Below, one piece after another: positions 7,896 through 16,432 of a stretch of DNA of 29,404 nucleotides. The stretch's first letter is position 1; every line of letters begins with the position of its first letter. Under the pieces are notes generated by a model that saw only the letters and a list, made by a program, of their open reading frames with translations, made no database searches and had not been told where the DNA came from. Made by a program: the position numbers and the translations under genes. Location: the NCBI GenBank assembly GCA_937983065.1, contig CALKAL010000147.1:1-29404 (forward strand), given 5' to 3'. The stretch is from an uncultured Bacillaceae bacterium. Lineage in GTDB: Bacteria > Bacillota > Bacilli > Bacillales > Alkalibacillaceae.

Positions 7896-7943
7896 CTATT
7901 TTTTAAAAACTAAATCCGCAGATATTCAGGTAAATCTGCGGAT
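7896..7943 (-). terminator. Terminator of the ytzJ-like gene (minus strand)
   Basis: A perfect 10-bp stem (7914-7923 with 7934-7943) closes a 10-base loop. On the minus strand the stem is followed by ttagttttt. There is no T-run in the plus direction, so it serves the minus-strand gene that ends at 7970. Confidence 0.65.
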
Positions 7944-7969
7944 CAAAACATGAGTTGTTTATTAAACAA

Positions 7970-8155
7970 TTATTTATTCGGAATAAACCAGCAGCCGAGA
8001 TCATTTTTTTCGATGACGATGTTGTTAAGATTATGAGATTCAATTCTGCGTTTGAGTAGTCGAATGAGTTCTTCTGTTTCAGCATATACCGAATAGCCTT
8101 CAAGTAAAAGATTAAATTTATTGTCTGCAACACTTCGATTATTAAGTACATTCAT
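7970..8155 (-). CDS. ytzJ: Small conserved protein, probably YtzJ
   Basis: A 61-aa protein without a signal peptide or membrane segment. The start is the ATG at 8153-8155, chosen because TGAGGTGA (8161-8168 on the - strand) is 5 bases upstream; the earlier in-frame ATG overlaps that site. The N-terminal half contains FNLLLEGYSVYAETEELI, followed by an amphipathic charged helix, and the protein ends in GCWFIPNK. The ribosome binding site, the dedicated terminator and the position between nrnA and ytrI all support a real gene. I assign ytzJ by position and by resemblance from memory, so the symbol is tentative. No function is known to me. Confidence 0.7.
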   Translation of the reverse strand: MNVLNNRSVADNKFNLLLEGYSVYAETEELIRLLKRRIESHNLNNIVIEKNDLGCWFIPNK

Positions 8156-8255
8156 GCTATTCACCTCATTCAATATTTATTTCTATATTTATTGTAACTT
8201 ATATGAGGCTGTTTTTTTGAATTACGACATAACTTTCAAAAAATGTACAATTTTT

Positions 8256-8762
8256 TTAACCAGATTCTTGACTAATTTCCAGTGAAATAATAAGTTTGGG
8301 GGCAATTGTTAAATAGACGACTTTGACACTATAATTAATTTGATTCACTTGATATGCTTTATTTTCAATGGCGCGAATGACGAGCTCCCTTTGCTCTGCG
8401 ACATCCTCAACTTGGCTTCCGATAATTGGATTTAGTTCGTCTTCAACGAGATTGTTTAAATGATAAATCGTAAATCGGTCAATTTTTACATCTTCAATAT
8501 TAAGCCATTCAATTTCAATTTGTTGTACTTGCATTCTTCGTTGACTTTCTTTACTCATATCATCTTGATCTTGAAGAAGGAGCTCATTTGTTTTTTGAAC
8601 TTCCCTTAGTTCATTTCTCAACGCTAAATTTTCTTCAATCCATCTCTCAGTATGTTCACCATAAACGTATAAAAATGATAAATAGCCGATAACAGCTCCA
8701 ACAGCCGTACCGACGAAAAAAAATTGCCATTTTCTTTGTTTATAATATGGAGGTATATGCAT
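8256..8762 (-). CDS. ytrI: Sporulation membrane protein YtrI
   Basis: A 168-aa protein beginning MHIPPYYKQRKW, the characteristic YtrI N-terminus. A single membrane segment spans residues about 13-34, followed by a charged, probably coiled-coil stretch (about 40-75) and a C-terminal domain outside or facing the intermembrane space. In B. subtilis ytrH and ytrI form a sigma-E operon needed for efficient sporulation. AAGGAG stands 8 bases before the ATG, and the ATG follows directly after the ytrH stop codon, so the two are co-transcribed and likely co-translated. The molecular role is not known. Confidence 0.88.
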   Translation of the reverse strand: MHIPPYYKQRKWQFFFVGTAVGAVIGYLSFLYVYGEHTERWIEENLALRNELREVQKTNELLLQDQDDMSKESQRRMQVQQIEIEWLNIEDVKIDRFTIYHLNNLVEDELNPIIGSQVEDVAEQRELVIRAIENKAYQVNQINYSVKVVYLTIAPKLIISLEISQESG

Positions 8763-9092
8763 TTACACTTCTCCTTGTGTCACCCATTCGATTAATAATA
8801 ATCCTGCCTTGACGCCGCCCATCGCAGCGATAATTAACATAATTTGTTTCACTAAATCTGGTGTTGAAGCATCAAATATCCCTTTTTCAAATGTTGAAAT
8901 GGCATCAAACGTTCCACCAATGGCAGCAACAACAGCCCAAATTCTTAGCTTTCTTGCTGAATTTATTAATTCCGTAATTGGCGGATCACCTGTTAAGTAA
9001 GCGCTAATGCTTCCGAATAACGCCCCACCAGTTAATACGCCAAAGGAAATGAAAAAGCATTTAATTAATGCCGAAAATAATCGTTCTTCCAT
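8763..9092 (-). CDS. ytrH: Sporulation membrane protein YtrH
   Basis: A 109-aa hydrophobic protein with about three membrane segments (residues about 8-30, 51-70 and 82-103) and the YtrH-like core WAVVAAIGGTFDAISTFEKG. The start is the ATG at 9090-9092: AAGG lies 8 bases upstream and the length then fits the family (about 110 aa). Longer in-frame starts would run through the candidate promoter and into the dnaE start region. A sigma-E-type promoter lies upstream, which agrees with mother-cell expression of ytrHI in B. subtilis. ytrI follows without a gap. Confidence 0.88.
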   Translation of the reverse strand: MEERLFSALIKCFFISFGVLTGGALFGSISAYLTGDPPITELINSARKLRIWAVVAAIGGTFDAISTFEKGIFDASTPDLVKQIMLIIAAMGGVKAGLLLIEWVTQGEV

Positions 9093-9127
9093 GCCATCAA
9101 CCTTCTTTGTCTGCTTGTCTTTATACA

Positions 9128-9157
9128 ATCGTATGATTCGAACTGTTTTTATATGTG
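9128..9157 (-). promoter_or_regulatory. Candidate sigma-E promoter for ytrH-ytrI
   Basis: On the minus strand, CACATATA (9150-9157) and CATACGAT (9128-9135) are separated by 14 bases, close to the sigma-E pattern of an ATATT-like -35 and CATACAHT -10. The distance to the ytrH start (about 30 bases from the expected transcription start) is suitable. Confidence 0.7.
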
Positions 9158-9160
9158 AAG

Positions 9161-9190
9161 TTTTCAGTTTGTCCAAACGTTCGATATAAT
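9161..9190 (+). promoter_or_regulatory. Candidate sigma-A promoter for dnaE
   Basis: A perfect TATAAT at 9185-9190 has a modest -35 TTTTCA at 9161-9166 (18-base spacer), 28 bases before the dnaE start. It abuts the divergent sigma-E promoter of ytrH. Confidence 0.45.
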
Positions 9191-9218
9191 AGAATAAAAG
9201 AATAAAAGGGGGATCGAC

Positions 9219-12200
9219 ATGGCATTCACCCATTTAAACGTTCAAAGTAGTTTTTCATTTTTGGAAAGTGCAATTGAAATAAATAATTATATCCATTTTG
9301 CGAAAGAAAATGGGCATCAAGTGCTTGCGTTAGCCGACCATGAAGTATTAAATGGTGCCTATCAATTTATTCAGCGTTGTCAAAAAGAAAATATCAAGCC
9401 CCTTATCGGGATGAGCGTTGATGTGTACATCGATTCAGAAAAACGTCCGTGTCGATTTATTTTGTATGCAAAAAATTTCGAAGGGTATCAATCCCTCGTT
9501 TCTATAACGAATTTAATTCAATTAGAAAATGAAAAGCTTCAATTCAATAAGCTTCTTGACTATAAACATCTCATTCCAATCGTTTCTTTTTACGATACAT
9601 TCGTAGAGGAATTGTTATATTTAGGGGATGACACGTTTGTGTTAAACCTTTTCGAACGGTTAAATCGTCATTACGATCATTGGTATATTAATGTTGACCC
9701 GATGACTGCAAAAAGTGATACGGTTCATCATTGGTTATTAAAGCAAGGGCCGCGATATGTATCAAAAACGATTCTCACAACGGAAGTTCGGTATTTACAA
9801 GAGTCTGACCGAATTGGTTATGAAAGCTTAGTGGCGATAAAAAACGGGGTAGATTATGAATCAATTAAGCAACAAGGACTTAAAGGGGTTCATTTTTTAT
9901 CTGAAGGTGAATTAGTTGAGAAGGTTGATCCAGTTTGGCATGATTCATTAATTCGAACGGATGAAATAGCCTCATTATGCCAAATCAATTTTCCAGAAAA
10001 ATTATTCGGCTTACCGAAATACCCGTTATCAAATGGCATGTCATCCGATGATTATTTATTAGAGCTTTGTCAAAAACAGCTTCCAATCCGATACGATGAG
10101 AATACAATCGGACAAGCTAAAGAAAGATTACTTCACGAATTGCAAATAATAAAAAACATGCGCTTTTCGGACTATTTTTTAATCGTATGGGATATCGTTC
10201 ATTATGCGAAACGTAATGACATATTAGTTGGACCAGGAAGAGGTTCAGCAGCTGGATCAATTGTTGCTTATTTATTAGGAATTACTGAAGTTGATCCAAT
10301 CAAATATGATCTATTGTTTGAGCGGTTTTTAAATCCTGAACGGTTATCCATGCCAGATATCGATATCGATTTTTCCGATTATCGGCGTGATGAAATGATT
10401 AAATATGTCGCTAATAAATACGGAAAACATCACGTCTCTCAAATTATGACGTTCGGTACATTCCAAGCCCGTTCTGCCATCCGGGAATTAAGTAAAGTAT
10501 TTCAGATTGAAAAAGATCAAATGAATGTTATTTTAAAGCATATTTCTGATCGACATGCTTCCTTAAAAAAGATCATTAAAGAAAATAATGAATTGCAAGC
10601 GTACATTAAGCAGTCGGAAACTTTAAAGCGCCTTTTCAAAGCGGCTTTTATTATCGAAGGGTTGCCACGGCATTACTCGACTCACGCGGCAGGAGTTGTT
10701 ATTAGTGATGAATCGATGTTATCCCTCGTTCCAGTTGTGACTGGTCAAGATGATGTCATGTTAACCCAATGGCCGATGAATGATTTAGAAGCTGTCGGGC
10801 TTTTAAAAATGGACTTTTTAGGGCTTAGAAATTTAACCTTTCTCGAGCGAATGGTTAAGTCGATTAGGGAGAAGGAAAATAAACGGATTGATTTGCTTAA
10901 ACTTCCATTAGACGATAAAAAAACGTTTCAGCTTTTACAAAAAGGTTTTACATCTGGTGTGTTTCAGCTTGAATCGGAAGGAATGAAAAATGCGTTACGT
11001 TTAGTTCGTCCGACTGAGCTAGAGCATATCGTTGCGGTTAACGCCCTATTTAGACCAGGTCCGATGCAATTTATTGAAACGTTTGCTAAGCGAAAAAATG
11101 GACAAGAACAGACCGAGATCATTCATGAAGATTTGCATGAAATAATCATGCCGACTTACGGTGTTCTCGTTTATCAAGAGCAAATTATGCAAGTCGTTAA
11201 ACAAATGGCAGATTTTTCTTACGGTCAAGCCGATCTTTTACGGCGTGCGATTAGTAAAAAAGATCAAGTCGCCATGACTGAGCTTAAAGAGAAATTTATT
11301 CAAGGCTGCATGAATAACGGGTATGAAGAAAAATTAGCCGAGGAAATTTTCAATTGGATTGAAAAATTTGCAAACTACGGCTTTAACAAAAGTCACGCTG
11401 TTAGCTATTCATTAATTTCGTATCAGACAGCTTATTTTAAAGCGAATTACCCGGCTTATTTTTACGCGGAATTAATGTCTCAACATTTGCATGACGAATC
11501 GAAATTAGCCCGCTATATAAAAGAGGCAAAATCGTTAGGTATAGAAGTACTCCCACCGTCCATTAATAAAAGCTTCGGTCAATTCGTCGTGGAAAATGAA
11601 AATAAGATACGTTTCGGTTTACTTGCAATTAAAGGACTCGGCAAACAAGCTTACGATGAAATTATCAATAGTCGAAAAAATAAACCGTTTCAGCATCTGT
11701 TTGACTTTTGTAGACGGTTACCATTAAAAGCGGTTAATCAATCTATTATTGAATCATTAATACTAGCTGGTGCTTTTGATGAAACGAAGCATCATCGGGC
11801 AAAATTGTTAGCTTCAGTGATGCCTGCTATCGAGCAAGGGGAATTATTTTCAGGCTTATATGATGAATTAAATGAACCATCATTAGATATCGTAGCGACT
11901 TACGAGGAGGTTCCGCCCTTTTCAATGATGAAGCAGTTAACTATGGAAAAGGAAGTACTCGGTTTTATTATAAGTGATCATCCTTTAATGCAAGTCAGAA
12001 GATCGCTACAAAGACTTGGGGTGCACTCTATTAAAGAGGCGTTAAAAAGGCAAAGCAAAAGAAATGAAACGATTGTCTGTATCGTCCAGGAGCTCCGTCA
12101 CGTTCGGACAAAAAGAGGGGAACGAATGGCATTTTTAACGCTCCAGGATGAATCGGAAGAAATCGATGCCGTTATGTTCCCAGCGGTTCATCGTGAAGCT

Positions 12201-12554
12201 TATCGATGGCTAGAGGAAGGGTCATTTGTGAAAATTGCAGGAAGAGTCGATCGTCGAGAAAATAAATTTCAAATCATTATTAATGCGATAGAACCGTTTT
12301 CCATCGAAAATTTACCCCAATTAACGAAGGAAAAGCTATATATAAAAATTGACAATGATCAGGAAAAAGATTATCTTCAAGCTCTTAAAAAAATGGCTAA
12401 TACGTATCAAGGTGGTACGCCAATTGTCATTTATATATCAAAACAAAAGAAAACGTATCAATTGAAAGCAGAGTATGATCTAGCTGTTGATGAGCGGGTC
12501 ATTGAACAATTGAAAAATATTTTTGGAGATTCTAACGTCGTATTTAGAAGTTAA
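9219..12554 (+). CDS. dnaE: DNA polymerase III alpha subunit DnaE (family C)
   Basis: A 1111-aa replicative polymerase of the DnaE type, without an exonuclease insertion. In B. subtilis DnaE extends RNA primers at the fork before PolC takes over. The N-terminal PHP domain (about 1-200) is degenerate: H5 is present but the second metal-binding His is Q9, so nuclease proofreading is unlikely. The polymerase core has the GPGRGSAAGS motif near residue 338, the catalytic pair D382 and D384 in PDIDIDF (379-385), and a third acidic residue D532 in LLKMDFLGL. A helix-hairpin-helix region precedes a C-terminal OB fold (about 960-1040). The start follows a G-rich AGGGGG site. Length matches the B. subtilis protein closely. 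Confidence 0.96.
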   Translation: MAFTHLNVQSSFSFLESAIEINNYIHFAKENGHQVLALADHEVLNGAYQFIQRCQKENIKPLIGMSVDVYIDSEKRPCRFILYAKNFEGYQSLVSITNLIQLENEKLQFNKLLDYKHLIPIVSFYDTFVEELLYLGDDTFVLNLFERLNRHYDHWYINVDPMTAKSDTVHHWLLKQGPRYVSKTILTTEVRYLQESDRIGYESLVAIKNGVDYESIKQQGLKGVHFLSEGELVEKVDPVWHDSLIRTDEIASLCQINFPEKLFGLPKYPLSNGMSSDDYLLELCQKQLPIRYDENTIGQAKERLLHELQIIKNMRFSDYFLIVWDIVHYAKRNDILVGPGRGSAAGSIVAYLLGITEVDPIKYDLLFERFLNPERLSMPDIDIDFSDYRRDEMIKYVANKYGKHHVSQIMTFGTFQARSAIRELSKVFQIEKDQMNVILKHISDRHASLKKIIKENNELQAYIKQSETLKRLFKAAFIIEGLPRHYSTHAAGVVISDESMLSLVPVVTGQDDVMLTQWPMNDLEAVGLLKMDFLGLRNLTFLERMVKSIREKENKRIDLLKLPLDDKKTFQLLQKGFTSGVFQLESEGMKNALRLVRPTELEHIVAVNALFRPGPMQFIETFAKRKNGQEQTEIIHEDLHEIIMPTYGVLVYQEQIMQVVKQMADFSYGQADLLRRAISKKDQVAMTELKEKFIQGCMNNGYEEKLAEEIFNWIEKFANYGFNKSHAVSYSLISYQTAYFKANYPAYFYAELMSQHLHDESKLARYIKEAKSLGIEVLPPSINKSFGQFVVENENKIRFGLLAIKGLGKQAYDEIINSRKNKPFQHLFDFCRRLPLKAVNQSIIESLILAGAFDETKHHRAKLLASVMPAIEQGELFSGLYDELNEPSLDIVATYEEVPPFSMMKQLTMEKEVLGFIISDHPLMQVRRSLQRLGVHSIKEALKRQSKRNETIVCIVQELRHVRTKRGERMAFLTLQDESEEIDAVMFPAVHREAYRWLEEGSFVKIAGRVDRRENKFQIIINAIEPFSIENLPQLTKEKLYIKIDNDQEKDYLQALKKMANTYQGGTPIVIYISKQKKTYQLKAEYDLAVDERVIEQLKNIFGDSNVVFRS

Positions 12555-12572
12555 ACTTTTAACTTCAATTGC

Positions 12573-12600
12573 TTTACAGTTGAATCACTTTTGTTATAAT
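12573..12600 (+). promoter_or_regulatory. Sigma-A promoter of the malic enzyme gene
   Basis: TTTACA (12573-12578) and TATAAT (12595-12600) are separated by 16 bases, giving an expected transcription start near 12607. This is a strong match in a short intergenic region. Confidence 0.75.
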
Positions 12601-12604
12601 GAAG

Positions 12605-12615
12605 TGGTCAGACCA
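12605..12615 (+). promoter_or_regulatory. FadR/GntR-type operator at the malic enzyme transcription start
   Basis: TGGTCAGACCA is a perfect 11-base palindrome of the TGGTC-N-GACCA form, the classic half-site pattern of FadR-subfamily GntR regulators. It covers the predicted transcription start, so binding would be expected to repress. A FadR-type regulator gene follows malic enzyme. I saw no second copy of the palindrome in the window. Confidence 0.65.
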
Positions 12616-12658
12616 TTCGACTAAACGACTCAAATCGAGTAAAAAAGGAGAGGTATAT

Positions 12659-13900
12659 GTGGCAAATTTAAAAGAAGATGCGCTACATATTCATAAAGTA
12701 AATAAAGGAAAATTAGCAACGCATTCAAAAGTACCAATTTTAAATGAACGGGATTTAAGCTTAGCTTATTCACCGGGTGTTGCTGAGCCGTGTAAAGCCA
12801 TTTTTAACGATAAAAATACGGTTTATGATTACACGATGAAAGGAAATATGGTAGCTGTTGTCACAGATGGTTCTGCCGTTTTAGGTTTAGGTAATATTGG
12901 CCCAGAAGCCTCTCTACCAGTAATGGAAGGGAAGGCTGCTTTATTTAAAAGCTTCGCTGGGGTTGATTCATTTCCGCTAGCATTAAACACGAATGACGTT
13001 GATAAAATCGTTGAGACTGTGAAATTGTTAGAGCCTAATTTTGGTGGGGTTAATTTGGAAGATATTGCTGCGCCAAATTGCTTTATTATTGAAGAACGGC
13101 TTAAAAAAGAGACGAATATTCCAATTTTCCACGATGACCAGCACGGAACGGCTATCGTGACAGTTGCAGGTTTAATTAATGCGCTAAAATTGACTGGAAA
13201 GCAATTTTCTAATATTAAAGTCACTTTAAATGGTGCTGGAGCAGCGGGAATTGCTATTATCAAATTACTTTATAATATGGGGGTTCGTGATATTATTATG
13301 TGCGATTCACGAGGCGCTATTTTTGATGGACGAACTTATGGTATGAATCAAGTGAAAGAAGAAGTTGCGAAATATACGAATAAAGATAAACTAGAAGGGT
13401 CATTAGAAGACGTCATTAAAGATTCAGATGTCTTTATCGGTGTTTCGGTTGGGGGCGCTTTAACGTTTGAAATGGTTAAAACGATGAATGAAAATCCGAT
13501 TATTTTTGCTATGGCGAACCCAGATCCTGAAATTATGCCCGATGAAGCTAAACAGGCGGGTGCAAAGGTTATAGGGACGGGTAGATCTGATTTTCCTAAC
13601 CAAGTAAATAATGTCCTAGCTTTCCCTGGTATTTTCCGAGGGGCTTTAGATGTAAGAGCAACACGCATTAATGAACGAATGAAAATCGCAGCGGCTGAAG
13701 CAATTGCCCAATTAGTGAGTGAGGACCAATTGTCTTCTGATTTTGTTATTCCGAAGCCGTTTGATTCGAGAGTCGCACCTGCTGTAGCTAGTGCCGTAGC
13801 AAAGGCAGCGATGGAATCGGGTGTCGCTAGAATTCAAGTTGACCCTGAGGATATTAAATTAAAGACAGAACAGTTAACGGCTATCGGTGGATCTAACTAA
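12659..13900 (+). CDS. ytsJ: NAD(P)-dependent malic enzyme (YtsJ type)
   Basis: A 413-aa two-domain malic enzyme, decarboxylating malate to pyruvate with NAD(P)H formation. I begin at the GTG at 12659-12661, 5 bases after AGGAGAGG; this gives a length close to the B. subtilis YtsJ protein, while an upstream in-frame ATG lies inside the promoter. The Tyr general acid is Y37 (AYSPG), the Lys general base K92 (EGKAA), and the metal ligands lie in NLED (132-135) and FHDDQHGTA (157-165). The NAD(P) fold has GAGAAG at 192-197. B. subtilis YtsJ is the main NADP-dependent malic enzyme, giving NADPH during growth on malate. A FadR-type operator covers the promoter, and the regulator gene follows 12 bases after the stop. 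Confidence 0.94.
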   Translation: MANLKEDALHIHKVNKGKLATHSKVPILNERDLSLAYSPGVAEPCKAIFNDKNTVYDYTMKGNMVAVVTDGSAVLGLGNIGPEASLPVMEGKAALFKSFAGVDSFPLALNTNDVDKIVETVKLLEPNFGGVNLEDIAAPNCFIIEERLKKETNIPIFHDDQHGTAIVTVAGLINALKLTGKQFSNIKVTLNGAGAAGIAIIKLLYNMGVRDIIMCDSRGAIFDGRTYGMNQVKEEVAKYTNKDKLEGSLEDVIKDSDVFIGVSVGGALTFEMVKTMNENPIIFAMANPDPEIMPDEAKQAGAKVIGTGRSDFPNQVNNVLAFPGIFRGALDVRATRINERMKIAAAEAIAQLVSEDQLSSDFVIPKPFDSRVAPAVASAVAKAAMESGVARIQVDPEDIKLKTEQLTAIGGSN

Positions 13901-13912
13901 ATGAGGTGTGCT

Positions 13913-14548
13913 ATGCCAAATTCATCGAAGAGAAAAGTGTATGAGGAAGTACTAAATAAAATACAATCATATATTGAAGAAAATGAGTTAGAAGATGGAG
14001 ATAAGCTTCCCTCTGAACGGGAGCTAGCCGAACAGCTCAATGCCGCTCGTTCCTCAGTAAGAGAAGCATTACGTGCGATTGAGTTACTCGGTTTAATCGA
14101 AACGAAACATGGCGAGGGAACTTTTTTAAAAAAATATCGCCCGTATCAAACGGTTGAATTACTAGCGACGTTTGTTTTAAGACAGCCGATGACGATTCGC
14201 GAATTATTTGAAATGAAATATATGTTAGAAAAAGAATGTTTAACTCAAGTCTCCGAAGCAATGTCACATGATGAGTTAAAAGAGATGAAAGACGAATTTC
14301 ATAACTATGATAAACAGCATATTCATACTCTTTTTTTCAATACACTTTTTAAAAAGACGAACAACCGTTTATTTATGAAAATATGGCAATTGATTGATAG
14401 TTTTACTTATAAAACGTATTATAAAAATCAAAATCAATCGTTATATCAAAAGCTAATCGAATTAATAGAAGAGAGAAATTTAGAGTTACAGCTTGCTGAG
14501 CTTGAAAAATATTATGACGAGAAATTTTTTACTATTCAAGCAGACTAA
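13913..14548 (+). CDS. FadR-subfamily GntR transcriptional regulator
   Basis: A 211-aa DNA-binding protein. The N-terminal winged helix (about 5-75) has the GntR signature LPSERELAEQLNAARSSVRE and the wing KHGEGTF. The remaining 130 or so residues are helical, like an FCD effector domain but rather short. The Asp and His residues that bind metal in most FCD domains are replaced by hydrophobic or aromatic residues (HTLFFNTLFKKTNN and ELEKYYDEKF), so the effector site is probably metal-free. I choose the ATG at 13913 because GAGGTG lies just upstream; the ATG at 13901 would place that site inside the gene. It sits between malic enzyme and accD, and is the best candidate ligand for the palindrome at 12605-12615. 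Its effector is unknown. Confidence 0.88.
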   Translation: MPNSSKRKVYEEVLNKIQSYIEENELEDGDKLPSERELAEQLNAARSSVREALRAIELLGLIETKHGEGTFLKKYRPYQTVELLATFVLRQPMTIRELFEMKYMLEKECLTQVSEAMSHDELKEMKDEFHNYDKQHIHTLFFNTLFKKTNNRLFMKIWQLIDSFTYKTYYKNQNQSLYQKLIELIEERNLELQLAELEKYYDEKFFTIQAD

Positions 14549-14550
14549 AA

Positions 14551-14580
14551 ATGACAAACTTCTCATAACAATTTTATTAT
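14551..14580 (+). promoter_or_regulatory. Possible sigma-A promoter for accD-accA
   Basis: ATGACA at 14551-14556 and TATTAT at 14575-14580 with an 18-base spacer, in the 67-base gap after the regulator gene. The match is weak, and readthrough from the malic enzyme promoter is equally possible. Confidence 0.3.
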
Positions 14581-14615
14581 ATTAGTAGAGGGGCTAGTCT
14601 AAAGGAGGAATCCGA

Positions 14616-15470
14616 TTGTTAAAAGATATATTTAGCAAAAAGAAAAAATACGCAACAGTTAAGAAAAAAGATGAGGATGTTCCTGAAGGTTTAATGGTGA
14701 AGTGTCCTTCTTGTAAAGAAATTTATTATCGCAAAGAATTAGAAAAAAATTTATTAACTTGTCCAAATTGTGATTATCATCATCAAATGACGGCCTATGA
14801 AAGAATCGAAGCTTTATTCGATGCAAATACGTTTGAAGAATGGGATCAAGATATAATTTCTGAAAACCCATTGGAGTTCCCCGATTACATAGAAAAATTA
14901 CAAGGTGATATTAATAAAACGGGGATGAATGAAGCGGTCGTTACTGGTAAAGGTGAAATAAATGGCTTTCCAACTGCGATTGCAGTCATGGATGCAAATT
15001 TTCGTATGGGAAGTATGGGCTCTGTAGTCGGTGAAAAAATTGCAAGGGCGATTGAAAAAGCAAAGGATGAGAAGATACCTATTATTATTTTTACTGCTTC
15101 AGGTGGTGCGAGAATGCAAGAAGGGGTTTTAAGCTTAATGCAGATGTCAAAAACATCGGTTGCATTAGAACGATTCCATCGAGCAGGTGGATTGTATATT
15201 GCTTATATGACCCATCCGACAACAGGTGGTGTTTCAGCTAGCTTTGCCTCATTAGGAGACTATAATTTTGCAGAGCCGGGTGCGTTAATTGGTTTTGCTG
15301 GACGTCGAATCATTGAACAGACGATTAGAGAAAAACTGCCAGACGATTTCCAAACGGCGGAGTTTTTAATGAAGAATGGACAACTTGATCGAGTCATTCC
15401 TCGGAAAGAGATGAAAGAGATTTTAACGACGATCTTGGACATTCATCAAGCAGGGGGTGACAGATCATGA
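14616..15470 (+). CDS. accD: Acetyl-CoA carboxylase carboxyltransferase subunit beta
   Basis: A 284-aa subunit that, with AccA, moves CO2 from carboxybiotin to acetyl-CoA, making malonyl-CoA for fatty acid synthesis. The N-terminal four-Cys zinc ribbon is C30, C33, C49 and C52. The crotonase-fold core contains GGARMQEG at 163-170, whose glycines stabilise the oxyanion. The start is TTG at 14616-14618, 7 bases after AGGAGG (14603-14608). The stop overlaps the accA start in an ATGA junction, which indicates translational coupling of the two subunits in equal amounts. Confidence 0.96.
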   Translation: MLKDIFSKKKKYATVKKKDEDVPEGLMVKCPSCKEIYYRKELEKNLLTCPNCDYHHQMTAYERIEALFDANTFEEWDQDIISENPLEFPDYIEKLQGDINKTGMNEAVVTGKGEINGFPTAIAVMDANFRMGSMGSVVGEKIARAIEKAKDEKIPIIIFTASGGARMQEGVLSLMQMSKTSVALERFHRAGGLYIAYMTHPTTGGVSASFASLGDYNFAEPGALIGFAGRRIIEQTIREKLPDDFQTAEFLMKNGQLDRVIPRKEMKEILTTILDIHQAGGDRS

Positions 15471-16432
15471 AGCACGTTTTACCATTCGAAAAGCCCGTTG
15501 TTGAGTTAAGACAAAAAATTGCCGAGTTAAAAAAGTTTACTGATGATAGCGAAATAGATTTATCCGATGAAATTAAAAAGCTAGAGCATCGTCTAGAGTT
15601 ACTTGAAAAAGAAGTTTATGGCAATATGACACCGTGGGATCGCGTGCAAATGGCGCGTCATGCTATGCGTCCGACGACATTAGATTATGTCAATAAGCTG
15701 TTTACACATTTTGTTGAAGTGCACGGTGATCGCTATTACGGTGATGATGCAGCGATGGTCGGCGGAATTGCTAAATTTGAAGGCGTTCCTGTAACAGTCA
15801 TTGGTCATCAACGGGGGAAAGATACGAAAGATAATATTAGACGTAATTTCGGTATGCCCCATCCAGAAGGGTATCGAAAAGCATTACGTTTAATGAAGCA
15901 GGCGGAAAAATTTAATCGGCCAATTATTACGTTTATCGATACGAAAGGGGCCTATCCAGGAAAGGCCGCAGAAGAACGGGGCCAAAGTGAAGCGATTGCC
16001 CTTAATTTACGTGAAATGGCTGGATTAACGGTACCGATTATTTGTATCGTTATCGGAGAAGGAGGGAGTGGAGGCGCATTAGGAATAAGTGTTGGCGACC
16101 GGTTGTACATGCTCGAAAACTCAACTTATTCTGTTATATCGCCAGAAGGTGCAGCCGCTCTACTATGGAAAGACTCAAATCTTGCACAAAAAGCAGCGGA
16201 ATCTATGAGAATAACTGCGAAAGATTTAAAAGAACTAGACATTATCGATGACGTCATTGATGAAATTCAAGGTGGCGCCCATCGTGATTTAGATACTCAA
16301 GCAACATTTATCCGTGAAAAAATTAGACAATCATTAGATGAATTAACGGAACTTCAAAAAAATGAACTGTTAGAATTAAGATGGAAAAAGTATCAACAAA
16401 TTGGTGCGTTTTCTTCTATCGTTCGGAGCTAA
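15467..16432 (+). CDS. accA: Acetyl-CoA carboxylase carboxyltransferase subunit alpha
   Basis: A 321-aa partner of AccD in the alpha2-beta2 carboxyltransferase. An N-terminal helical part (about 1-55) is followed by the crotonase-fold domain, with HQRGKDTKDNIRRNFGMPHP at about 114-133 and the glycine loop GEGGSGGALG at 197-206. The ATG overlaps the accD stop by four bases, with a GGGGGTGA ribosome binding site inside accD. The last codons form the left arm of a terminator hairpin, so the transcript ends at the gene. Confidence 0.96.
   Translation: MKHVLPFEKPVVELRQKIAELKKFTDDSEIDLSDEIKKLEHRLELLEKEVYGNMTPWDRVQMARHAMRPTTLDYVNKLFTHFVEVHGDRYYGDDAAMVGGIAKFEGVPVTVIGHQRGKDTKDNIRRNFGMPHPEGYRKALRLMKQAEKFNRPIITFIDTKGAYPGKAAEERGQSEAIALNLREMAGLTVPIICIVIGEGGSGGALGISVGDRLYMLENSTYSVISPEGAAALLWKDSNLAQKAAESMRITAKDLKELDIIDDVIDEIQGGAHRDLDTQATFIREKIRQSLDELTELQKNELLELRWKKYQQIGAFSSIVRS

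Noticed and set aside
7903..8151. Alternative 82-residue minus-strand frame overlapping ytzJ
   Set aside because: It runs through the terminator hairpin and lacks a ribosome binding site, while the ytzJ frame has a strong one.
12829..13263. Long minus-strand open frame inside malic enzyme
   Set aside because: Shadow of the coding strand; no ribosome binding site and composition mirrors the real gene.
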